Shown here: positions 57,948 through 64,000 of the stretch, piece by piece
Position numbering within the stretch: position 1 is the first letter of the stretch
Layout of the letters: each line of letters opens with the position of its first letter
Assembly: GCF_004364335.1 (NCBI RefSeq)
Contig: NZ_SOCR01000003.1
Location: 456,811-520,810 of the forward strand
Source: Pseudomonas graminis
Lineage (GTDB): Bacteria > Pseudomonadota > Gammaproteobacteria > Pseudomonadales > Pseudomonadaceae
DNA: 64,000 bases
Direction: 5' to 3'
Notes under the pieces: model-generated
Databases searched by the model: none
Seen by the model: the letters and a program-made list of their open reading frames with translations, nothing else
Told to the model about the DNA's origin: nothing
Program-made: the position numbers and the translations under genes

Positions 57948-58658
57948 CTAGTGAGTCGGGCCGAGGAAGGCCAGCCAGCGGCGTTCAGCCAATCGGAACA
58001 GGCCCACCAGAATGAACGTGACGGTGAGGTAGATCAGCGCCGCGATGCCGAACGACTGGAACGTCAGGAAGGTGGCCGAGTTGGCGTCCCGCGCGACCTT
58101 GAGGATGTCCGGCACGGTGGCGGTGAAGGCCACGGTGGTCGAGTGCAGCATCAAGATCACTTCGTTGCTGTAATAAGGCAGCGAACGGCGCAGGGCCGAC
58201 GGCATGATGACGTAGGTGTACAGGCGCCAGCCGGTCAGGCCGTAAGCCTTGGCCGCCTCGACTTCGCCGTGGTTCATGCTGCGAATCGCACCGGCGAAGA
58301 TTTCGGTGGTGTAGGCGCAGGTGTTCAGGGCGAAGGCGAGGATGGTGCAGTTCATCGCGTCACGGAAGAACGCACCGAGCATGGGCTGCTCACGCACGGC
58401 AGCGATGCTGTAAATCCCGGTGTAGCAAATCAGCAACTGTATATACAGCGGCGTTCCGCGGAACAGGTAGGTGTAGAACTGCACCGGCCAGCGCACCATC
58501 GGATTGCGCGAGACGCGAGCGATGGACAGTGGAATCGAGACGATGAAGCCGATGGCGATGGACGCACTGAGCAGCCACATCGTCATAGCCAGGCCGGTGA
58601 CGTTCTGGCCGTCCGTATAAAGGAAGGCCCGCCAGTATTCTTGCAGCAACTCGATCAT
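57948..58658 (-). CDS. aotM: Arginine/ornithine ABC importer, permease AotM
   Basis: 236 residues. Five membrane helices of HisM type and the EAA loop EAAKAYGLTGWRLYTYVIMPSALRR. Its ATG overlaps the aotQ stop as ATGA. Nine bases separate its stop from the aotO ATG. Confidence 0.93.
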   Translation of the reverse strand: MIELLQEYWRAFLYTDGQNVTGLAMTMWLLSASIAIGFIVSIPLSIARVSRNPMVRWPVQFYTYLFRGTPLYIQLLICYTGIYSIAAVREQPMLGAFFRDAMNCTILAFALNTCAYTTEIFAGAIRSMNHGEVEAAKAYGLTGWRLYTYVIMPSALRRSLPYYSNEVILMLHSTTVAFTATVPDILKVARDANSATFLTFQSFGIAALIYLTVTFILVGLFRLAERRWLAFLGPTH

Positions 58659-59383
58659 CGTTGAGCCTCCCGGCTGCCGGCGGCATAACGCCGTTCGGCC
58701 CAGCGCAGGGCGAAGTTGGACACGCTGGTGATGACCAGATAGATCAGCGCGGCGAGTACCAGGAAATAGAACAGCTGATACGTGCTTTTACCCGCATCCT
58801 GCGCGGCCTTGACCAGATCGGCCAGGCCGATGATCGACACCAGCGCGGTGGCCTTGAGCACCACTTGCCAGTTGTTGCCGATGCCCGGCAGGGCGAAGCG
58901 CATCATCTGCGGGAATACCACCATGCGAAACCGTTGCGAACGGCTGAGCCCGTAGGCCGTGGCCGCTTCGACCTGACCGCGCGGTACAGCGAGAATCGCG
59001 CCGCGGAAGGTTTCGGTGAAATACGCGCCATAGATGAAGCCCAGCGTGATGACGCCGGCAGAGAAAGGGTCGATCTCGATGTAATCCCAATCCATCGCTT
59101 CGGTGAGCGTGGTCAGCCAGGTTTGCAGGCTGTAGAAGATCAGCAGCATCAGCACCAGATCCGGCACGCCACGGATCAGCGTGGTGTAAATCTGGGCCGG
59201 AACCCGCAGCACGGCGGCTTTCGACAGTTTGGCACTGGCGCCCAGCAGGCCGAGCACAATGGCCAGCAGCAGCGACATTACCGATAATTTGACGGTCATC
59301 CAGGTGCCTTGCAGCAACAGCGGGCCGAAGCCTTTCAGGCTGAATGCTGACAGTCCCAGGTTTTGCAGGAGAGTTTCGAACAT
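58655..59383 (-). CDS. aotQ: Arginine/ornithine ABC importer, permease AotQ
   Basis: 242 residues from ATG 59383; a TTG two codons earlier (59389) is less likely. Membrane helices and the EAA loop EAATAYGLSRSQRFRMVVFPQMM. Pairs with AotM. A terminator-like hairpin lies between aotJ and this gene. Confidence 0.93.
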   Translation of the reverse strand: MFETLLQNLGLSAFSLKGFGPLLLQGTWMTVKLSVMSLLLAIVLGLLGASAKLSKAAVLRVPAQIYTTLIRGVPDLVLMLLIFYSLQTWLTTLTEAMDWDYIEIDPFSAGVITLGFIYGAYFTETFRGAILAVPRGQVEAATAYGLSRSQRFRMVVFPQMMRFALPGIGNNWQVVLKATALVSIIGLADLVKAAQDAGKSTYQLFYFLVLAALIYLVITSVSNFALRWAERRYAAGSREAQR

Positions 59384-59402
59384 GTGCAACCTATGCAGTC
59401 AA

Positions 59403-59454
59403 TAAAAACGCCCGTGAACTTCAGCGGCGGATTCTGGCTGAAATCAACGGGCGT
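59403..59454 (-). terminator. Terminator-like hairpin between aotJ and aotQ
   Basis: On the minus strand ACGCCCGTTGATTTCAGC pairs with GCTGAAGTTCACGGGCGT (one mismatch) across an 11-bp loop and is followed by TTTTTATT. It should end part of the transcripts after aotJ, giving more binding protein than permease. Confidence 0.85.
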
Positions 59455-59462
59455 CTGTTTGC

Positions 59463-60245
59463 TTATTTACCGCTGTACAGATTCAGATCGCCGAAGTGCT
59501 TCTTCTGGATCTCGGCGTACTTGCCGTCATCGTGTAACGCTTTGATACCTTTGTCCAAAAGCGCTTTCAGGTCCTTGTTACCTTTCGAGATGCCGACGGC
59601 CGTTTTGGCTGGCAGCAGGGGATCGTCGATTGGCTTGCTGACTTCGTAGTCACCGCCTTGTGGCGACTTCAGGAAGCCCAGTTCGGCTTGCAGCATGTCT
59701 TGAACCGATGCGTCCAGACGACCGGAAACGAGGTCGGCATACACCTGATCCTGGTTGGCATAGGCTTGGGTTTTCACGCCAGCCTTGTCCAGAATGGCCT
59801 TGGCGTAGGCTTCCTGGATGGTGCCTTGCTCGTAACCCACGGTTTTGCCTTTCAGCGAAGCAAGGTCAGTGCTCAGTCCGGAGCCTTTTTTGTAGACCAG
59901 CGAGGTAGGGCCGGAGAACAGTTCGCTGGAGAAGTCGATGACTTTCTCGCGGGCCGGGGTCACGGTCATGGAGGAGATCACACCGTCGAACTTGTTGGCT
60001 TTCAGGCCCGGAATCATGCCGTCGAAATCGCTTTCGACCCACTTGCACTTGACCTTCAGTTCAGCACAGATCGCGTTGCCCAGGTCGATATCGAAGCCCA
60101 CCAGGCTGCCATCGGCGGCTTTGGATTCGAATGGCGCGTAGGAAGGATCGACGCCGAAACGCAGTTCCTTGTACTCCTTGGCCATTGCGTTACCGGCGGC
60201 CAGACAGATGGCGAGTGCGGAAAGGGTCAGCCATGCTTTTTTCAT
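59463..60245 (-). CDS. aotJ: Periplasmic arginine/ornithine-binding protein AotJ
   Basis: 260 residues. Signal peptide MKKAWLTLSALAICLAAGNA with cleavage after AMA. Family 3 solute-binding protein of the LAO/HisJ type: RFGVDPSYAPFESK, GFDIDLGNAICAELKVKCKW, TPAREKVIDFS. Binds arginine, ornithine or lysine in the periplasm. First gene of the aotJQMOP unit; upstream is a 379-bp space with a TGTCGC half-site that might be an ArgR target. Confidence 0.93.
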   Translation of the reverse strand: MKKAWLTLSALAICLAAGNAMAKEYKELRFGVDPSYAPFESKAADGSLVGFDIDLGNAICAELKVKCKWVESDFDGMIPGLKANKFDGVISSMTVTPAREKVIDFSSELFSGPTSLVYKKGSGLSTDLASLKGKTVGYEQGTIQEAYAKAILDKAGVKTQAYANQDQVYADLVSGRLDASVQDMLQAELGFLKSPQGGDYEVSKPIDDPLLPAKTAVGISKGNKDLKALLDKGIKALHDDGKYAEIQKKHFGDLNLYSGK

Positions 60246-60624
60246 CGTTCAGTCCTTAAAACCAAATTGAGCGTTGGGAACACGCGAAGGCTTGCTACCG
60301 GCAAAAGCCAGACCGCAAATAGACAGCAATTTCCGAACCAAACAAACGAACGCGCGTTTTAAATGTACGGAGTTGTCGCAATGATGACTTAGAGCCATCT
60401 TTTGTCTTTTTTTGAGGTCCCGCAGGCACCGGCAGAGTAGCCGTATCCTGTTGAGAGTGGGCGAAAAAGTTGCAGGCTCCGGGGTCACCTGCGGTGCCTG
60501 TTGCGGTGCAGGGGAGATTCGAAACGCCTGCCGGGGCTCGTCTTTGGAAGGCTGGCGTTTTTATGCGCCCCATATCAGCGCACTCGACGTCGGACGGGGC
60601 CAGGCCCGCGCACCGCGACGGTGC
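60246..60624. other. aotJ promoter region / ligase 3' gap
   Basis: 379 bp without a gene. One TGTCGC half-site (60373-60378) resembles the ArgR consensus but the second half cannot be shown. No hairpin terminator for the ligase is clear. Confidence 0.4.
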
Positions 60625-62340
60625 TCAGGCCAGCAGGTCCTGCAGCGTCGCCAGGCTGTCGGCTTCGGCGACCGGCTTATCGAGGCGCCAGCGCAGCATC
60701 CTCGGGAACCTCACGGCGATGCCGCTCTTGTGTCGTTTCGACAGGGCAATGCCCTCGAACCCCAGCTCGAACACCAGGGTCGGGGTAACACTTCGCACCG
60801 GGCCGAATTTGTCCACAGTGGTCTTGCGGATGATTGCATCGACCTTGCGCATCTCTTCGTCGGTCAGCCCCGAATACGCTTTGGCGAAGGGCACCAATGT
60901 CCGTTCGCTGGATTCAGGCGGGCCGTCCCAGACCGCGAACGTGTAATCGCTGTACAGACTGGCGCGGCGGCCGTGACCGCGTTGGGCGTAGATCAGCACG
61001 GCGTCAACGCTGAACGGGTCCATTTTCCATTTCCACCAGACGCCCATGTCCTTCGTGCGCCCCACGCCGTACATCGAGTCCCGCGCCTTGAGCATCATGC
61101 CTTCCACGCCGAGACTGCGGGACGCCTCGCGCTGCCGGCCGAGGTCCAGCCAGTCGTTGCCGGTCAGGACCGGAGATGGCATCAGCACCGGGCTCTGGGC
61201 GTTGGCGATGACCTTTTCCAGCTGCGTGCGCCGCTCATGTTGCGGGCGAATGCGCCAGTCGTGGCCTTCCCATTCCAGCAGATCGTAAGCCAGCACGACG
61301 ACCGGCACGTCTTCCAGAATCTTCTTGCCGAGGGTTTTGCGGCCGATCCGCTGTTGCAGCAGGGCGAAGGGCTGCACCGACGGCGTCGCTTCACCAGGCG
61401 TGCCGGGCGCGGGGGTGTCGAGGGCGAACTCGCCTTCCTCGGCATTTTCCGGGGGCGCGGCTTTCCAGACGACGATCTCGCCGTCGATCACCGTGCCGTC
61501 GGGCAGGCATTGAGCCAGGCTGTGCAGTTCCGGGAAGCGATCCGTGACCAGTTCTTCGCCTCGCGACCAGATCCACAGCCGTCCTTCGCGCTTGACCACC
61601 TGAGCGCGAATGCCGTCCCACTTCCACTCCACCTGCCAGTTTTCCGCGGCGCCGAGCAGGTTCTCGAACTGATCGACCGGCTGCTGCAGCGCATGGGCGA
61701 GGAAAAAGGGGTAGGGCTGGCCGCCCCGTTGCGCGTGTTCGTCGGCCGATTCTTCTGCGATGAGCTTTAGATAGCCTTCGGCGCTGGGGCGATGGGAAAG
61801 ATCGGTGTACCCCACGAGTCGCTGGGCCACGCGCTTGCTGTCGATATCGGCCAGCGCGGCAAGGGCGCGGGTCACCAGCAACTTGGAAACACCAACACGG
61901 AAACTGCCAGTGATCAGCTTCAGGCAGACCATCAGGCTTTGCGGGTCCAGTTGCGACCAGAACGTCGGCAGGCGCTCGAGCAACGCTTCCGGGGGCAGAC
62001 CGCGCAGGGGCAGCAGATGGTTTTCCATCCAGCTTGCCAGGCCTTCTTCGGAGCTGTGCTCGGCTTTAGGGAGCAGCAGCGACAGAGTTTCCGCCAGATC
62101 GCCTACCGCTTGGTAACTCTCCTCGAACAACCATTCCGGCAAGCCCGACAGCAGCAGCGCCTGCTCACGCAACATGCGCGTCGGCACCAGTTGCCGTGGG
62201 CGTCCGCCGGCCAGGAAATACACCGCCCATGCGGCGTCTTCGGGGGCGGCCTTGCTGAAGTAGGCTTGCATGGCCGCCAGCTTCGCATTGCTGGAGGTGG
62301 TGGCATCGAGGTCCGAATAGAGTTCGGCGAAGGCTTTCAT
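60625..62340 (-). CDS. ATP-dependent DNA ligase (LigC-type, ligase-associated set)
   Basis: 571 residues from ATG 62340, which overlaps the exonuclease stop as ATGA; the longer open frame upstream is out of the coding frame of the exonuclease and not real. The adenylated lysine is Lys240 in EWKWDGIRAQV (KxDG). Ligase N-terminal domain about 1-200, catalytic domain 210-430 and OB domain to the end (VFELGFEGIALSKRHKSGIAVRFPR). It seals nicks in a damage-response pathway, together with the exonuclease, helicase and PdeM. Confidence 0.94.
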   Translation of the reverse strand: MKAFAELYSDLDATTSSNAKLAAMQAYFSKAAPEDAAWAVYFLAGGRPRQLVPTRMLREQALLLSGLPEWLFEESYQAVGDLAETLSLLLPKAEHSSEEGLASWMENHLLPLRGLPPEALLERLPTFWSQLDPQSLMVCLKLITGSFRVGVSKLLVTRALAALADIDSKRVAQRLVGYTDLSHRPSAEGYLKLIAEESADEHAQRGGQPYPFFLAHALQQPVDQFENLLGAAENWQVEWKWDGIRAQVVKREGRLWIWSRGEELVTDRFPELHSLAQCLPDGTVIDGEIVVWKAAPPENAEEGEFALDTPAPGTPGEATPSVQPFALLQQRIGRKTLGKKILEDVPVVVLAYDLLEWEGHDWRIRPQHERRTQLEKVIANAQSPVLMPSPVLTGNDWLDLGRQREASRSLGVEGMMLKARDSMYGVGRTKDMGVWWKWKMDPFSVDAVLIYAQRGHGRRASLYSDYTFAVWDGPPESSERTLVPFAKAYSGLTDEEMRKVDAIIRKTTVDKFGPVRSVTPTLVFELGFEGIALSKRHKSGIAVRFPRMLRWRLDKPVAEADSLATLQDLLA

Positions 62341-63389
62341 GACGAGGCCTCGCCTGTCGATGCAGGTTCGGGTGCGGGTTCGGTCTTGGCCGCTGCGTCG
62401 TCTTCTTCGTCGCCGTATTCGGTGGAGAAGCCTTGGGCGTCGAGGCCCAGTTCCCGCAGGTAGCGCACCAGCACGGCCACCGAACCGTGGGTGACCATGA
62501 CCCGCTCGGCGCCGGTGTTTTCGATGGCCCAGAGCAGGCCCGGCCAGTCGGCATGGTCGGAGAGGGCAAAGCCGCGGTCGACACCGCGCCGACGGCGCGT
62601 GCCGCGCAACATCATCCAGCCGCTGGCAAAGGCGTCGCTGAATTCGCCAAAGCGGCGCATCCAGGTGCTGCCGCCGGCGGAGGGCGGTGCGACGATCAGG
62701 GCGCTGCGCAACGCGGGGTCGGTCTTTTTGAAGTCGCCGGCGTAGTGGGTTTCCGGAATGCGCACGCCAGCTTCGCGGTAGACACGGTTCAGCGGTTCGA
62801 CGGCGCCGTGGACGAGGATCGGGCCGATGGTGGGGTCGATGCCGTGGAGGATGCGTTGGGCCTTGCCGAATGAGTAGGCGAACAGGACGCTGGCTTTGCC
62901 GGCGGCGGCATTGGCGCGCCACCATTCGTTGACCCCGGCGAAGATTTCCGCTTGGGGCTGCCAGCGATAGATTGGCAGGCCGAAGGTGGATTCGGTGATG
63001 AAGGTGTGGCAGCGCACGGGTTCGAAGGGTTCGCAGGTGCCGTCGGGTTCGACTTTGTAGTCGCCTGAGGCGACCCATATTTCGCCTTTGTATTCGAGGC
63101 GGACCTGGGCGGAGCCGAGGACGTGGCCGGCCGGGTGGAGGCTGAGTTTGACGCCGTGGTGGGTGATGCTTTCGCCGTAGGCGAGGGTCTGGAGGTTGAT
63201 GTCCTGGCCCAGTCGGGAGCGCAGTATGCCTTCGCCGGGCGCGGCGGCGAGGTAGTGTTCGTTGCCGGTGCGGGCGTGGTCGCCGTGGGCGTGGGTGATG
63301 ACGGAGCGTTCGACCGGGCGCCACGGATCGATGTAGAAATCACCGGGCGGGCAGTAGAGGCCTTCGGGGCGGGCAATGACGAGATCCAT
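62337..63389 (-). CDS. Ligase-associated DNA exonuclease (metallo-beta-lactamase/beta-CASP fold)
   Basis: 350 residues. The metal ligands are THAHGDH (His33, His35, Asp37, His38), with later HPAGHVLGS, SGDYKVEPD and ALSDHADWPG. Family members degrade DNA ends (SNM1-like). The C-terminal 40 residues are acidic (EYGDEEDDAAAKTEPAP). First gene of the ligase-associated block; overlaps the ligase by 4 bp. Confidence 0.93.
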   Translation of the reverse strand: MDLVIARPEGLYCPPGDFYIDPWRPVERSVITHAHGDHARTGNEHYLAAAPGEGILRSRLGQDINLQTLAYGESITHHGVKLSLHPAGHVLGSAQVRLEYKGEIWVASGDYKVEPDGTCEPFEPVRCHTFITESTFGLPIYRWQPQAEIFAGVNEWWRANAAAGKASVLFAYSFGKAQRILHGIDPTIGPILVHGAVEPLNRVYREAGVRIPETHYAGDFKKTDPALRSALIVAPPSAGGSTWMRRFGEFSDAFASGWMMLRGTRRRRGVDRGFALSDHADWPGLLWAIENTGAERVMVTHGSVAVLVRYLRELGLDAQGFSTEYGDEEDDAAAKTEPAPEPASTGEASS

Positions 63390-63505
63390 GGTTTGACCGG
63401 GTTTGGGGACTTGTCAGGTAGAGCGGTGGCGGGGCGCAGAAGTTCGGTTGGGGTTTTGGGTCCCGATCTCGAGATCAAGAGCGTCTGCCTGGGGGCAGAC
63501 TGTTT

Positions 63506-63860
63506 CGGCTTCGCCGAGTTACTTGGAAAAGCACCCCAAGTAACCAAGGGTGCTTGCTCCTGGTTTGGCTCCTCCTGCGTCGGAGTACCCTCACTTCGGT
63601 CTCGCTCCGTGGGCCCGCCGCCATCCGCCATCCATGGCGGGGGGCGGCTCTCGCCGCATCCATGCGGCTCGACCCACGGAGCGAGACCTGCGTTCAGCCT
63701 GCACCCAAGTCGCGATTGGCGGTGACTGGACTGCTTGTGTAAGAAGATCAAAAGCAGATCAAAAGCTTCCCGGCTAAAGCCGGTCCTACGGGGCGCCGCC
63801 GGTCCCACTGACGGTACGCGGTGTGCTTTTTAGTGGGACCGGCTTTAGCCGGGAAGAGGC
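63506..63860. repeat. Dispersed ~340-bp repeat, copy B
   Basis: It shares CGGTCTCGCTCCGTGGGCCC, the run AGCGAGACCTGCGTTCAGCC and CCAAGTCGCG, and the closing pair GCTTCCCGGCTAAAGCCGGT / GACCGGCTTTAGCCGGGAAG, with copy A at 38515-38850, about 25 kb away. The beginning is less conserved. The open frames on either strand follow from the repeat sequence. Confidence 0.85.
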
Positions 63861-63931
63861 CATTTCAGGCACCATCAATCTGGTTTTTGATCGTTCCCAC
63901 GCTCTGCGTCACTAGTGTCCGGGGAAAGTCC

Positions 63932-63955
63932 AGAGGGGGAGCTTGCTCCCCCTCT
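63932..63955. repeat. Perfect hairpin AGAGGGGGAGC / GCTCCCCCTCT
   Basis: A two-base loop joins 11-bp perfect arms, the form of another common Pseudomonas repeat. It may also act as a terminator for whatever lies beyond the window, though no T-tract follows. Confidence 0.75.
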
Positions 63956-64000
63956 CTGACCGCATCCATACGGCATAATCAGTCTTTTCCCACTCGGTTT

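Noticed and set aside
56940..58664. 574-codon frame on the plus strand
   Set aside because: Antisense to aotO and aotM, both of which have clear family motifs; the frame lacks recognisable domains.
60373..60378. ArgR operator upstream of aotJ
   Set aside because: Only one TGTCGC half-site; the second half with correct spacing is not found, so not reported as a feature.
62341..63324. Extra 330 codons upstream in frame with the ligase
   Set aside because: They run in another frame through the exonuclease gene and consist of Arg/Pro-rich shadow sequence; the ligase starts at ATG 62340, overlapping the exonuclease stop.

Overview
The window looks like chromosomal DNA of a fluorescent-lineage Pseudomonas (P. 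fluorescens/P. syringae sensu lato, not P. aeruginosa). The evidence is high GC, gene order around argF, grxD, bfr, bfd, rnt, pyrC, motY and argG that I recall from Pseudomonas genomes, the AauRS/AatJQMP and AotJQMOP amino-acid uptake systems, and many copies of the 'GTAGGAGCGCGCTTGCCCGCGA' type intergenic palindromes. The species cannot be fixed from the sequence alone. I see no rRNA, tRNA, CRISPR array, prophage or insertion sequence.

Layout. 1-8.4 kb: a partial membrane protein, a YqjI/YqjH-like metal-sensing PadR regulator with its siderophore-iron reductase, a large bifunctional penicillin-binding protein broken by one in-frame TAA, a low-GC unknown gene, OpgC, and an antitoxin-like protein with no toxin. 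8.4-14.5 kb: zinc-independent ribosomal protein L31 (RpmE2) behind a Zur-like box, DdlA and a Nudix hydrolase, an intact metR facing a collapsed metE, an alpha/beta hydrolase and an FrnE-like DsbA protein. 14.6-18.9 kb: a four-gene operon (GntR regulator, ADP-ribosylglycohydrolase, NCS1 permease, PfkB kinase) resembling E. coli yegTUVW, probably for nucleoside scavenging. 18.9-25.9 kb: AauR/AauS and the AatJQMP glutamate/aspartate importer with a recognisable sigma-54 promoter and paired AauR-type sites. 26-30.4 kb: glpD, glpR and glpK without glpF. 30.4-37 kb: YbaK, PhzF, an FbpC/PotA-like ATPase coupled to argF, and a molybdopterin oxidoreductase. 37-43.2 kb: grxD, bfr/bfd, rnt-pyrC, motY, argG.

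43.2-45.7 kb is a variable, AT-rich stretch with an unknown HTH-like gene and an orphan LuxR-type response regulator whose start overlaps a 25-codon leader ORF. 45.7-52.5 kb holds the block PA3496-like, nth, rnfB-like, metG, apbC, csp, dcd; the RnfB-like protein has no membrane anchor and no other Rnf partner. 52.6-63.4 kb holds the four 'ligase-associated' DNA-repair genes (exonuclease, ATP-dependent ligase, DEXH helicase, PdeM), all on the minus strand, split into two coupled pairs by the complete aotJQMOP arginine/ornithine transport operon. The window closes with the second copy of a ~340 bp dispersed repeat also present at 38.5 kb.

Themes: several linked genes are translationally coupled by 4-bp ATGA/GTGA overlaps (yqjI-yqjH, ddlA-nudix, aatM-aatP, argF-ABC, pyrC-rnt, rnfB-nth, helicase-pdeM, aotQ-aotM, exonuclease-ligase). 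Metal control recurs (YqjI-like, Zur-like, Fur-like sites). Two loci show recent or ongoing decay (PBP nonsense codon, metE remnant), and there are three 'orphaned partner' cases (antitoxin without toxin, RnfB without Rnf, glpK/R/D without glpF).
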